Notes: generated by a model from the sequence alone, not told the origin. Positions 37,198 through 46,453 are shown, numbered from the stretch's first letter. The stretch: DNA of 64,000 bases from an uncultured Bacteroidota bacterium (GCA_903824785.1 CAIJYD010000047.1:1-64000); one strand, 5' to 3'. Numbers and translations are program-made.

Positions 37198-38862
37198 TTA
37201 GTTTTCTGCTGCTTCAAGAAGTTCCCTGGCATTCTTCATTGCTGTTGCGGTAACCTCGCTGCCGCTTAACAATCGGGCGACTTCCAGTATTCTTTCCTCC
37301 TGTGTTAACAACTTAACACGGGTAAATGTTGAATCGTCTATATCATCTTTATAAACATGGTAGTGTTTTGCTCCTCTTGAAGCAACCTGGGGGAGATGGG
37401 TGATGTTAATAACCTGCATGTATTTGCCCATTCCGGAAAGTATCTGACCTACCTTATCTGCCACTTCGCCTGAAACCCCTGAATCTATCTCGTCAAATAT
37501 TATTGTTGGCAGGTTATTATTCCTTGTAAGCAATGATTTAAGGCTCAGCATTACTCTTGAAAGTTCACCTCCTGATGCTATTCTGGCAAGGTTTTCAGGG
37601 GCAATCTGCTTATTGGCAGAAAATAAAAAGTCGGCCTGGTCAATACCTGTTGATGTAAAATCCTTCAATTGGATTAATGATATTCTGAATTTTGCATTCG
37701 GCATTCCTAGTTGTTTAAGCAAATCAGTAATCTTAAGCTCAATACCCGGCAGTACATTTTTTCTCTGAACGGAGATCTCCTCAGAAATTATCTTTAAGGA
37801 TTCTGTCTCTTTTTCAATAAGGGATTCAAGTTCTGCAAGATGCTCATCGCTTGTAACAATTCCTCTTATTATCGCTTTTATCTCTTCCCTTTTAACAATA
37901 AGGGTATCAAGATTGCTGACCCTGTGTTTTTGTATCAGTGAATAGATCAGGTCAAGTCTTTCATTAACTACTGCTAGACGATGAGGGTCAGCCTCAATAG
38001 TGGCAGCCCGTTTTTCTATTTCGCCAGCCAGGTCGTCAAGTTCAATTAATGATGATTCAGTACGAGACAGAAGGCTTTCTCCATCTGGCAAAAATGCACC
38101 TATCTTTCCCAGATTCAGTTTAACCTCCCTGAGCATTGCCAGAATTGACATACCATCGGAGGAAAAGAGGTCTGTTGATCTGCTCAGTGCCAGATTAATC
38201 TCTTCGGCATGTCCGAGTATCTCCTGCTCTGCTTCAAGTTCAGACTGTTCGCCCTGCTTCAGAGCTGCTGCCTCAAGCTGATTAATCTGATACTGATAAT
38301 ATTCAAGATCTGCTCTGTTCTTATCAGCTTTTTCCTTAACAGCGTCATACTCTTTTTTTAACTTCCTGTAATTTGAAAATGCAAGCCTGTAATCTACAAT
38401 AGATTTTGTTGTACCTGCAAATGAGTCGATTACAATTAGCTGGAATGAATTATCATTCAGCATAAGGGTCTGATGCTGGGAGTGGATATCAATAAGTCTG
38501 TCGGCAAGATCCTTCAGAATATTTATGGTTACGGGGGTATCGTTTATGAATGCACGCGATTTACCTGCGGGGTTTATCTCTCTCCGCAAAGTAGTAACTG
38601 ACTCATAATCAAGTTCATTATATAAGTAAAAGTCATTCAGGTCATATTCCTCAATTCTGAAAGTACCTTCAACAATACATTTTTCATTTTTATCAAGAAG
38701 GACATTTGTGTCGGCTCTGGTTCCAAGTATAAGAGAAAGAGCACCAAGCAGAATTGATTTTCCTGCGCCTGTTTCTCCGGTGATAATGGTCAGGCCATTT
38801 TCGAATTCAAGGTCCAGTTCCTTAATAAGGGCATAATTCTGAACGAACAGTTTAATAAGCAT
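37198..38862 (-). CDS. recN: DNA repair protein RecN
   Basis: 554 residues, SMC-like ATPase. Walker A TGETGAGKSILLGALSLILG at the N-terminus, a long coiled-coil middle (about 150-350), ABC signature RIASGGELSRVMLSLK and Walker B TIIFDEIDSGVSG. It acts in double-strand-break repair. Last gene of the bamD-rpoZ-coaBC-DUF4835-recN run. Confidence 0.96.
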   Translation of the reverse strand: MLIKLFVQNYALIKELDLEFENGLTIITGETGAGKSILLGALSLILGTRADTNVLLDKNEKCIVEGTFRIEEYDLNDFYLYNELDYESVTTLRREINPAGKSRAFINDTPVTINILKDLADRLIDIHSQHQTLMLNDNSFQLIVIDSFAGTTKSIVDYRLAFSNYRKLKKEYDAVKEKADKNRADLEYYQYQINQLEAAALKQGEQSELEAEQEILGHAEEINLALSRSTDLFSSDGMSILAMLREVKLNLGKIGAFLPDGESLLSRTESSLIELDDLAGEIEKRAATIEADPHRLAVVNERLDLIYSLIQKHRVSNLDTLIVKREEIKAIIRGIVTSDEHLAELESLIEKETESLKIISEEISVQRKNVLPGIELKITDLLKQLGMPNAKFRISLIQLKDFTSTGIDQADFLFSANKQIAPENLARIASGGELSRVMLSLKSLLTRNNNLPTIIFDEIDSGVSGEVADKVGQILSGMGKYMQVINITHLPQVASRGAKHYHVYKDDIDDSTFTRVKLLTQEERILEVARLLSGSEVTATAMKNARELLEAAEN

Positions 38863-38876
38863 AACCGGCTTTATGG

Positions 38877-39803
38877 TTAGTTGGCTGTATTGATCTTTTC
38901 ATATTTAGCTTTATTTGCAGGATCTATCTCTGCAAGTATCTGCACAACACGGCTTTTCTCTTCAGGAAATGCAGCAGTGAAAATATTGACAAGCTCATCC
39001 GACTTTGACTCCAGAACAACCTGAACAAAATACATAAACGGATCAGGTTTTCTCCTGTAAACCTCCTGAATAAGTTTTAGGCTTTCAACCATGCTGGTAC
39101 GGGCTTCGGAAGTACTCGACTCCATTTTGTCGAGGCCATTCCTGTCATACTCATAAACGAATTGCCTCACCCCTTCATACTCTTTCTCCAGGATATTCTT
39201 TACCAGCCAGTATCTGTTGCGGTTCCTCGAGGCATCATAAGGTTTCCAGCCCGATTCAGGGGCATTCTGTGCATTGGTAACAATTTTTTCAGCCATTTGG
39301 AAAAATTCAGTTCCTCCTAATGGAGCATAGGAATCCTGGTCAAACCCAAGGATTATATAGGTATAGTAAGCAAGAACAGAAATGAGGTTTGACTTATGAG
39401 CTCCGGGATCAAACTCCAGAGGCTGAAATTCCACATATCTGAACTGAAAGTTATTATCGATAAAATTAAGCATTGTGGAATTATAGGTTGTATTGAAAAC
39501 CGGACGGCGGAGCTGAATCTGAATTGTTCCCTTGAATTCATCTGCCGAGAGCTGATCGTTTATGTTAATCAGGATATTACAGTCTATTCTTTCAGCATAA
39601 CTATAAACCTGATTTGTCCATACAGTATTGTTCATAAACTCATAAATGTCGCGCTGCATGGTTTCAAAAACCTGGCGGTTCGATCCCTGTACCCTTTGAG
39701 CAGAGATCTGGATATTGCAGTTCAGCTCCTGAGAACTGGCTGTTCCCGACAAGAAAAAAAGAAAGATAAAAAGATAAAATTTCGGAAAAAACAATAATTT
39801 CAT
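38877..39803 (-). CDS. DUF4835 secreted protein
   Basis: 308 residues with a signal peptide ending at TASSQ. The body matches the DUF4835 family of Bacteroidota (CNIQISAQRVQGSNRQVFETM; FRYVEFQPLEFDPGAHKSNL; YTYIILGFDQDSYAPLGG). These proteins are conserved next to recN and coaBC in the phylum. No biochemical role is established. Confidence 0.88.
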   Translation of the reverse strand: MKLLFFPKFYLFIFLFFLSGTASSQELNCNIQISAQRVQGSNRQVFETMQRDIYEFMNNTVWTNQVYSYAERIDCNILININDQLSADEFKGTIQIQLRRPVFNTTYNSTMLNFIDNNFQFRYVEFQPLEFDPGAHKSNLISVLAYYTYIILGFDQDSYAPLGGTEFFQMAEKIVTNAQNAPESGWKPYDASRNRNRYWLVKNILEKEYEGVRQFVYEYDRNGLDKMESSTSEARTSMVESLKLIQEVYRRKPDPFMYFVQVVLESKSDELVNIFTAAFPEEKSRVVQILAEIDPANKAKYEKINTAN

Positions 39804-39904
39804 GTATAATAATTTGATTTAACATACTGCATGAAACCCGTGGAAAATAGTTTCATTAAAGTTAATGTTTTTTATACCCATTCTTTGTTCATCTGATTAA
39901 ATCA

Positions 39905-41110
39905 CTAAATCATTGAGATAATTTTATTAAGAATATCTGTGGCAGCTTCTCCTTTTGATTTTAACTCAAATTTATCAATATTATTGTATTTGTCAATTAT
40001 AGTAATTCTGTTTGTATCGTAACCAAAGCCAGCTCCGCTTTCGTTAAGCGAATTCAGAACAATGATATCGAGGTTTTTCCGTAAAAGTTTTTCCCTGGCA
40101 TTTACAACTTCATTATCTGTTTCAAGAGCAAATCCGGCAAGAAACTGTGATGAGTTTTTTACCTTCCCCAGCATACTGGCAATGTCGGTAGTATGTTTAA
40201 GGCGGAGCACCATTTCATTACCATCTTTTTTAATCTTATTGCTTTTAACCTCTTCAGGTGTGAAATCAGCAACTGCAGCAGACAATATTGCAATATCGCA
40301 GACCTCAAACTGAGAAATACATTCAGCAGCCATCGATTCGGCAGTTGTTACATCAAATACTTTAACAGAGCTGTTTTCAGGCCTGACATTTACCGGTCCA
40401 AGCACCAGAACGACATCAGCGCCAAACGCGGCAGCAGTGTCAGCAAGGGCTATACCCATTTTACCGGATGAATAATTGCTTATATACCTGACGGGGTCTA
40501 TTGGCTCCCTTGTAGGTCCGGCATTGATCAGAATACGTTTGCCTTTCAGGGGCTCAGAGGTTTTTTTTTTTGTAAAGAAGCTCTTTATCTCCTTTACTAT
40601 ATCTTCCGGATCCGCCATTCTGCCCTTACCCGTGAGACCACTTGCAAGCTCTCCGCTTGTTGGTTCAAGTATTTGGTTTCCAAAGGCTCTCAGCGTTTCT
40701 ATATTAATTATTGTTGCCGGGTGATTAAGCATATCCAGATCCATTGAAGGGGCAACAAAAACCGGGCAACGTGCAGAGAGATAAGTAGTAAGCAGCAGAT
40801 TGCCTGCAAATCCGTTAGCCATTCCGGCGATAGAATTTGCAGTAGCCGGAGCGATCAGATAAAGATCAGCCCAGATACCAAGGTCCACATGGCTGTTCCA
40901 GTCACCATTTTCCGGATTATAAAATTCGGTAAGTACCGGATTTTTTGATAAAGTTGCCAGAGTAAGCGGTGTAATGAATTCTTTCGCACGACTTGTCATA
41001 AGTACCTTAACTTCAGCACCTTCTTTAACAAGCAACCGGATGATAGTTGCAGTTTTATAAGCTGCAATACCTCCGGTTACACCGATAAGTATGTGTTTGC
41101 CTTTCAGCAT
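39905..41110 (-). CDS. coaBC: Phosphopantothenoylcysteine decarboxylase/synthetase
   Basis: 401 residues. The N-terminal flavoprotein CoaC domain has GVTGGIAAYKTATIIRLL and the PSMDLDMLNHPATI region carrying the active-site motif. The C-terminal CoaB domain (from about 190) has INAGPTREPIDPVRYISNYS and SSGKMGIALADTA. It makes 4'-phosphopantetheine for CoA, the step before the pathway's end at coaE, also in this window. Position after rpoZ is standard. Confidence 0.95.
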   Translation of the reverse strand: MLKGKHILIGVTGGIAAYKTATIIRLLVKEGAEVKVLMTSRAKEFITPLTLATLSKNPVLTEFYNPENGDWNSHVDLGIWADLYLIAPATANSIAGMANGFAGNLLLTTYLSARCPVFVAPSMDLDMLNHPATIINIETLRAFGNQILEPTSGELASGLTGKGRMADPEDIVKEIKSFFTKKKTSEPLKGKRILINAGPTREPIDPVRYISNYSSGKMGIALADTAAAFGADVVLVLGPVNVRPENSSVKVFDVTTAESMAAECISQFEVCDIAILSAAVADFTPEEVKSNKIKKDGNEMVLRLKHTTDIASMLGKVKNSSQFLAGFALETDNEVVNAREKLLRKNLDIIVLNSLNESGAGFGYDTNRITIIDKYNNIDKFELKSKGEAATDILNKIISMI

Positions 41111-41124
41111 TTTGAGGCTAAATA

Positions 41125-41457
41125 TTACTTCTGCTTTTCTAAGGAATCAGGATTTCTGTAAAAAATTTTACCTTCTTCCAGTTCCTGTAAAGCAATAAGG
41201 GTTGGTTTTGGAAGTTTTTCGTAGAATTTGGAAATCTCAATCTGCTCGCGGTTTTCAAATACCTCTTCAAGGTTATCGCTATAGGAAGCGAATTCCTCAA
41301 GTTTTTTATTAAGCTCCTGTTTCATCTCGACCGAAATCTGATTTGATCTTCTTGAAACAACAATTACTGTCTCATAAATATTTCCGGTACCCTGAGTCAT
41401 CAGGTCCAGATTGCGGGTAACAGTCGATACCGGTGCTGCTGATTTTCTGTAATCCAT
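41125..41457 (-). CDS. rpoZ: RNA polymerase omega subunit (Bacteroidota type)
   Basis: 110 residues with the omega pattern in TGNIYETVIVVSRRSNQIS and LPKPTLIALQELEEGKI. It assists RNA polymerase assembly. It lies 8 bp after bamD and 14 bp before coaBC, the invariant order in this phylum, which supports the call. Confidence 0.88.
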   Translation of the reverse strand: MDYRKSAAPVSTVTRNLDLMTQGTGNIYETVIVVSRRSNQISVEMKQELNKKLEEFASYSDNLEEVFENREQIEISKFYEKLPKPTLIALQELEEGKIFYRNPDSLEKQK

Positions 41458-41465
41458 ATTTAATT

Positions 41466-42281
41466 TTAATTATTTACTCCACTATCAGGAATTCCTTCTT
41501 TAAGAAAGTTGTTTGTCTTCTGGAAAATGTTGCCTACCTCTTTAGCGTAGGTGGTTTTGGGAAACTCTTCCATAAAAGAAAAATAGTCATCCAATGCCGC
41601 CTGATATCTTTCCCTTTGTTTATTTTTAGTGCTTTTATCAGCATAAAGGTAAAGGGAATTCAATTTCAGGAACATCATCTCTTCTCTGTATTTTGTATCG
41701 GCATACGATTTCAGGCTATTATTAAGTGCCACTATAGCAGCCTTATACTGCTTCATGTCGTAATAAAGTTTTGCACTAAGATAGGATTTTTCAACAAGTT
41801 TTTCCTGAAGTTCCTTAATAAGTTTTCTGCTCTCCTCCACCTTCGGGCTTCCGGGGTACCTGTTCATAAAAACATTAAATCCTTCAATAGCATTATTGGT
41901 GTTATCCTGATCAAGTTCTGAACGCGGAGCGATATTATAGTCGCACATCGCTGCCAGAAAATTTGCCTCTTCGGCATGTTTTCCAAATGGGAACTGATCG
42001 ATAAATGACTTGAAATAGCTGCCGGCCATAAAGTAATCCTTCATACCATAATAGCTCTGAGCATATATCCAGTTAAGCTCCTCCCCCTCTTCTGTTGCCC
42101 TGTACCTTGGAAGTATCTGAGTTAAAAGTTCTGATGATTTAACATACTGGCCACCTTCATAGAACTCTTTTGCCTTTGCCTTCTTCAGGTCGAAATCAGA
42201 ACTCTTAAGGAGTTTTTCATATCCGCTGCAGGAGCTAGCAAACACCAGAATTATCAGGACAATATATAATCTCAACCTCAT
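41466..42281 (-). CDS. bamD: Outer-membrane assembly lipoprotein BamD
   Basis: 271 residues from ATG 42281, where the lipoprotein signal starts (MRLRLYIVLIILVFASSC); the frame also opens 39 bp upstream. The lipidated Cys is about residue 18. The rest is TPR-like helices typical of BamD/YfiO (AKEFYEGGQYVKSSELL; YFMAGSYFKSFIDQFPFG; NRYPGSPKVEESRKLI). It is a part of the BAM complex that inserts outer-membrane barrels. Confidence 0.92.
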   Translation of the reverse strand: MRLRLYIVLIILVFASSCSGYEKLLKSSDFDLKKAKAKEFYEGGQYVKSSELLTQILPRYRATEEGEELNWIYAQSYYGMKDYFMAGSYFKSFIDQFPFGKHAEEANFLAAMCDYNIAPRSELDQDNTNNAIEGFNVFMNRYPGSPKVEESRKLIKELQEKLVEKSYLSAKLYYDMKQYKAAIVALNNSLKSYADTKYREEMMFLKLNSLYLYADKSTKNKQRERYQAALDDYFSFMEEFPKTTYAKEVGNIFQKTNNFLKEGIPDSGVNN

Positions 42282-42420
42282 ATTAAAAATTGTTGCGCAA
42301 AAGTACTGATTTTTTTTCATTTCAGAGATAAAAACGCAATAATTATGCTTTTATTACCCATATTGCGGCCTCAAAATCAAATTAGGTATAAATAGGTATT
42401 CTGTTATATCAGTTTGTTTA

Positions 42421-42428
42421 TACTTTTG
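42421..42428 (+). promoter_or_regulatory. -7 element before the oxoamine synthase gene
   Basis: TACTTTTG, a perfect TAnnTTTG, lies 28 bases before the ATG at 42457. The nearest -33-like box (TTCTG, 42399-42403) is imperfect. Confidence 0.45.
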
Positions 42429-42456
42429 TGAGGAATTTAAAAAATAATCTTTTGCC

Positions 42457-43701
42457 ATGGATATATTTGAAAAGATCAAGAAAAACAGAGGTGCGTTAGG
42501 ACAGTATCAGGATCTGGGACATGGATATTTTGCATTCCCTAAGCTGGAAGGTGAAATAGCACCGCGTATGAAATTCAGGGGTAAAGAGGTATTGACCTGG
42601 AGTCTGAATAATTACCTCGGACTTGCAAATCATCCTGAAATAAGAAAGGTTGATGCCGAGGCAACTGCGAAGTATGGTCTGGCATACCCAATGGGAGCAA
42701 GAATGATGTCGGGACAAACAACCATGCATGAAAAATTTGAAGAGATGGCTGCTCTTTTCACAAAAAAAGAGGATTCATTTCTACTTAATTACGGATATCA
42801 GGGCATGGTATCGATAATTGATGCCCTTGTTGACCGCCATGATGTTATTGTATATGATTCTGAATCACATGCCTGCATTATGGACGGCTTGCGTCTGCAC
42901 ATGGGAAAGAGGTTCGTATTTCCGCATAATGATATTGAAAGTTGTGAAAAGCAGTTACAGAGAGCCACAAAACTGGTTGAAGAGACCAATGGCGGTATTC
43001 TGCTTATCACTGAAGGGGTATTCGGAATGGCAGGCGATCTGGGCAAGCTCGACAGGATTTCTGCTCTGAAAAAGAAATACAAATTTCGTTTTCTTGTTGA
43101 TGATGCTCATGGTTTCGGAACCATGGGAGCTAACGGAGGAGGAACCGGCGAACATTTTGGAGTACAGGATGAGATTGATATTTACTTTGCCACTTTTGCA
43201 AAATCAATGGCGGGGATTGGTGGATTTGTTTCAAGCACAAAAGATGTAATCAACTATTTGCGATATAACCTTCGCTCACAGATATATGCCAAGTCACTTC
43301 CCATGGCTATGACACTGGGTGCAATAAAAAGGCTTGAATATATCCAGACACATCCGGAGCTGAAGGAAAAACTCTGGGTTATCGTCAGTGCTTTACAGAA
43401 AGGGTTAAAAGAGGCCGGACTTGATCTGGGAAAAACAGAATCACCGGTGACACCTGTATTTATGAAAAGTGGTGTTGCACAGGCCACACAGCTTATTTAC
43501 GATCTCAGAGAGAATTTTGGAATATTCTGTTCCGTAGTAATTTATCCTGTGGTACCGAAAGATGTTGTTATGCTGCGACTAATACCCACAGCTTCTCACT
43601 CTCTTGAAGATGTTGAATATACAATAAAAGCCTTCAGGGAGATAAAAAGGAAAGTTGATAATAACGAATATCCTGATAAGTTTGCCGATTTCAGTAAATA
43701 A
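42457..43701 (+). CDS. PLP-dependent alpha-oxoamine synthase (SPT/KBL type)
   Basis: 414 residues. The alpha-oxoamine synthase fold is clear: SLNNYLGLANHPE, YPMGARMMSGQTTMHEKFE, SHACIMDGLRL, DDAHGFGTMG and the PLP-binding lysine in TFAKSMAGIGGF (Lys about 249). Enzymes of this class condense an acyl-CoA or acyl-ACP with an amino acid: serine (sphingolipid base), cysteate (capnine/sulfonolipids), glycine or alanine. The GDLG and GIGGF pattern fits Bacteroidota serine palmitoyltransferase-like proteins, but the amino-acid substrate cannot be told from sequence. It stands alone with its own -7 element and a terminator. Confidence 0.85.
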   Translation: MDIFEKIKKNRGALGQYQDLGHGYFAFPKLEGEIAPRMKFRGKEVLTWSLNNYLGLANHPEIRKVDAEATAKYGLAYPMGARMMSGQTTMHEKFEEMAALFTKKEDSFLLNYGYQGMVSIIDALVDRHDVIVYDSESHACIMDGLRLHMGKRFVFPHNDIESCEKQLQRATKLVEETNGGILLITEGVFGMAGDLGKLDRISALKKKYKFRFLVDDAHGFGTMGANGGGTGEHFGVQDEIDIYFATFAKSMAGIGGFVSSTKDVINYLRYNLRSQIYAKSLPMAMTLGAIKRLEYIQTHPELKEKLWVIVSALQKGLKEAGLDLGKTESPVTPVFMKSGVAQATQLIYDLRENFGIFCSVVIYPVVPKDVVMLRLIPTASHSLEDVEYTIKAFREIKRKVDNNEYPDKFADFSK

Positions 43702-43721
43702 GTCCTTCTAACAGATATAAT

Positions 43722-43759
43722 AAAAAAAAACTGCATCGTTATGGTGCAGTTTTTTTTTT
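43722..43759. terminator. Strong bidirectional terminator
   Basis: A9 followed by CTGCA, 9-base spacer, TGCAG and T10, so the stem extends through A/T pairs (AAAACTGCA/TGCAGTTTT). It lies 21 bases after the oxoamine synthase stop. The A- and T-runs make it work in both directions. Confidence 0.9.
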
Positions 43760-43959
43760 GATACCACATATCAACCCGGCTCAGGTTACCCGGCTTTTGA
43801 AAGTGGTAACCGGCAAAAAAAACAGGAGGATGGTTAACAGAATTGCCTTTTTTCCGGACCAATCGAACAAAAGCAGTTAAATAAGGTTATATTCTGCATA
43901 TAGCGGAAGGATTCTGTTTGTTTCGCTATCAGTACAATGTTTTTCTGATTATCAATTTT

Positions 43960-44613
43960 ATGGAAGAAGATAAGTCAAGCCGTGATCATAACATTTTAAA
44001 AGGTTACAATATGCTGCTGTACTTTGCAGGGAGTATGATAATGTATGAACCTTCTGAAGAGTGTGTTGTGGATTTCTGGAGGAATGGCATACTAAAAAAG
44101 CTTCCTGTCTCAAGTTCAAATCCGAATTTCATAAAAGCCTCATCTCAATTAAGGGAATCATGTGCTGACCAAAGACTTTGCGGAGCAGAACTCCGTGAAG
44201 ACTATAACAGGCTATTCTCTAAAGATACTTTCCCGCTGGCTCCGGCATTTGAAACCCTTTATCCCGATTGCCGGCAGCTCAGTTCAGTCTCCACTTTCGC
44301 AGAGGTGAGCGAGTTTTACACCTCCTACGGATGGCAGTCAAAACTAAAAGGCAAGATTCCTGATGATCATCTTGGGATGGAACTTCTTTTCCTGACAACC
44401 ATGGTTGAAAAATATACAGTCATGGATGATCCGGCTTGCCGGATAGAAATGAGAAGAGAGATCCGCAGATACCTCGACAACCATATTTTATCATGGGTTC
44501 CATCATGGAATGACAAGATGCAGATCTATTCCCATACACTTTGCTATAAAGCTATCGGAACGCTTATTTATGCTTGTTCTCAGGACATCTATGGAATCCT
44601 TTTAAAACAATAG
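43960..44613 (+). CDS. TorD/NarJ-family molybdoenzyme chaperone
   Basis: 217 residues from ATG 43960 (the frame opens with TTG at 43918). The all-helical pattern is that of the TorD/DmsD/NarJ family: LRESCADQRLCGAELREDYNRLF, then SEFYTSYGWQSK with IPDDHLGMELLFLTTM, the conserved DHLxxEL region. It would help insert the molybdenum cofactor into and export a DMSO-reductase-type oxidoreductase. No such enzyme is next to it, so it is an orphan here. Confidence 0.75.
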   Translation: MEEDKSSRDHNILKGYNMLLYFAGSMIMYEPSEECVVDFWRNGILKKLPVSSSNPNFIKASSQLRESCADQRLCGAELREDYNRLFSKDTFPLAPAFETLYPDCRQLSSVSTFAEVSEFYTSYGWQSKLKGKIPDDHLGMELLFLTTMVEKYTVMDDPACRIEMRREIRRYLDNHILSWVPSWNDKMQIYSHTLCYKAIGTLIYACSQDIYGILLKQ

Positions 44614-44779
44614 ATCAAATAATAGTTGAAACAAGAACCGGTTCTGTTTAAAACCTGAGTATGGTAATAAGCTTTTATTTAACGGGTTATCTCTGTTTCT
44701 ATGCCTTTTTTAAAAGAAATTACATCTGATTTAATTGATGCCGGTAAGCTTAATGATGGCTGCAGCTTATTTTTCAGAG

Positions 44780-45166
44780 TTAAAAATTGGGGTTAAAAAA
44801 ACTAATTATTGCCCCAATATAATACTCTCTCCAACCTTCAGCTATATCATTAAACTCCTCGTCAGGAATATTGGTATGTTCCACAGTTACCAGGGAATTT
44901 TCCCTGTCGGGGTTTATTGTAATAGTCACAATTGACTTCTCGTCCTGATCGCCGAAGAACCACTCCTGAACAAGTTTTTTATCCTGGACAAACTCAAGGT
45001 TCCTGCCTGTAATATCGCCTTCCCAGAGAGAAAATTCGCTACCCGGCTCTGAACCCATAATTGCAGGATAACCTGACCATAATTCTATTGTATATGGATT
45101 TGTAACAGCTGAATAGACATCAGATGGTTCGGCGTTGATCTTGAATGATTTTTTGAAAGTCTTCAT
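44780..45166 (-). CDS. SRPBCC (START-like) domain protein
   Basis: 128 residues with the helix-grip pattern of AHSA1/START-like proteins (FKINAEPSDVYSAVTNPYTIELWSG; FSLWEGDITGRNLEF; VEHTNIPDEEFNDIAEGWREYY). Probably binds a hydrophobic ligand or acts as a chaperone cofactor. No signal peptide. Located 7 bp after trxB on the same strand, so likely co-transcribed. Confidence 0.82.
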   Translation of the reverse strand: MKTFKKSFKINAEPSDVYSAVTNPYTIELWSGYPAIMGSEPGSEFSLWEGDITGRNLEFVQDKKLVQEWFFGDQDEKSIVTITINPDRENSLVTVEHTNIPDEEFNDIAEGWREYYIGAIISFFNPNF

Positions 45167-45173
45167 CTCAATA

Positions 45174-46169
45174 CTATTTTAATTCAGACAGATAACGTTC
45201 TGCATCAATAGCTGCCATGCAACCCGATCCTGCAGCAGTTACTGCCTGTCGGTAATGAGGATCCTGAACATCACCTGCTGCGAAGACACCTGCCACATTG
45301 GTTTTTGAGGTGCCCGGAGTTGTTTTAATATATCCGACTGTATCGGTTTCGACGAAATTTTTAAACACCTCTGAGTTTGGAGTGTGCCCGATAGCCAGGA
45401 AAAAGCCATCTATTTTTATTTTAACAATCTCTTCTGAGGCAGTTCCTTTTTTTCTGACAAGAGTTGCTCCTTCAACACCATTTTCCCCAAAAAGATCCAC
45501 GGTCTGGTGCTCCCATAAAACTTCAATATTACCGGTACTTTTAACTTTATCCTGCATTGTTTTGGAAGCTCTCAGCTCATCTCTTCTCACAATGAGATAG
45601 ACCTTACGGCACAAACCTGCAAGGTAAGTTGCCTCTTCAGCAGCGGTATCGCCACCACCGACAACAGCCACATCTTTACCTTTATAAAAAAAGCCATCGC
45701 AGGTAGCGCAGGCAGAAACGCCCATACCGGCATATCGTGTCTCAGATTCCAGTCCGAGATATTTCGCTGTTGCACCGGTTGCAATTATTACAGAATCGGC
45801 CTCAATAATTTTATTATCATCTATGGTTACTTTGTGGCAGGAACCGGAGAAATCTACAGCCGTAGCAATCCCAAACCTGATGTCGGCACCAAAACGTTCA
45901 GCCTGTTTTTTAAGGTCTTCCATCATCTGAGGACCGGTTACCCCATCGGGATATCCCGGAAAATTATCCACCTCAGTGGTTGTAGTGAGCTGACCACCCA
46001 TCTGCAGACCGGTATAAAGGAGAGGATTAAGGTTTGCTCTTGAAGCATAAATAGCTGCGGTATAACCTGCAGGTCCTGAGCCGATAATAAGGCACCTGAC
46101 TCTTTCAATATTCTCAATATTAATATTTTGAATATCTTTTTTAAGATCAATTGGTTTAAATAATTCCAT
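45174..46169 (-). CDS. trxB: Thioredoxin-disulfide reductase
   Basis: 331 residues. FAD site GSGPAGYTAAIYASRA, redox-active cysteines in SACATCDGFFYKG (CATC), NADPH site GGGDTAAEEATYL, and FAIGHTPN-like FLAIGHTPNSEVF with the terminal GVFAAGDVQDPHYRQ. It reduces thioredoxin with NADPH. It is the last host gene before the prophage; a -7 element sits just upstream. Confidence 0.96.
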   Translation of the reverse strand: MELFKPIDLKKDIQNINIENIERVRCLIIGSGPAGYTAAIYASRANLNPLLYTGLQMGGQLTTTTEVDNFPGYPDGVTGPQMMEDLKKQAERFGADIRFGIATAVDFSGSCHKVTIDDNKIIEADSVIIATGATAKYLGLESETRYAGMGVSACATCDGFFYKGKDVAVVGGGDTAAEEATYLAGLCRKVYLIVRRDELRASKTMQDKVKSTGNIEVLWEHQTVDLFGENGVEGATLVRKKGTASEEIVKIKIDGFFLAIGHTPNSEVFKNFVETDTVGYIKTTPGTSKTNVAGVFAAGDVQDPHYRQAVTAAGSGCMAAIDAERYLSELK

Positions 46170-46193
46170 TTCAGTTATAACTGTTTAGAAATG

Positions 46194-46201
46194 CAAATAT
46201 A
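46194..46201 (-). promoter_or_regulatory. trxB -7 element
   Basis: On the minus strand TATATTTG fits TAnnTTTG and lies 25 bases before the trxB ATG. The nearest TTTG upstream is 25 bases away, longer than usual. Confidence 0.4.
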
Positions 46202-46281
46202 ATCAACTTTGGCCTTCTCTAAGTGACAAAAGTTACAGATAAAAAGATTAATTAACAAGTATAAACAAGTAAGCCCGCATT

Positions 46282-46312
46282 TTTGCTTTATCCGAATAGT
46301 TGATTATTTTTG
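46282..46312 (+). promoter_or_regulatory. Consensus promoter of the tRNA-Pro gene
   Basis: TTTG (46282-46285), exactly 19 bases, then TATTTTTG (46305-46312). This is a perfect fit to the Bacteroidota -33/-7 consensus, and the tRNA 5' end is 11 bases downstream. Confidence 0.75.
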
Positions 46313-46323
46313 CAACTGTATTT

Positions 46324-46366
46324 CGGGGTGTGGCGCAGTTGGCTAGCGTACTTGCATGGGGTGCAA
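46324..46366 (+). tRNA. 5' part of tRNA-Pro(GGG), broken at the prophage junction
   Basis: Acceptor 5' strand CGGGGTG, D-arm GCGC-AGTTGGCTA-GCGT and anticodon arm CTTGC-ATGGGGT-GCAA fold as a tRNA-Pro with anticodon GGG. After position 46366 the expected variable loop, T-arm and acceptor 3' strand are missing and the sequence continues as CCTACCCAAACAACC. The gene is therefore only the 5' half. This marks the left attachment junction (attL) of the integrated phage. Confidence 0.75.
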
Positions 46367-46453
46367 CCTACCCAAACAACCTAAACAATTAACATACAAT
46401 ACATTAAATGATGTTTAAAAAAGCACTGGTAAACTATTGGTAAACCTTTGCCC

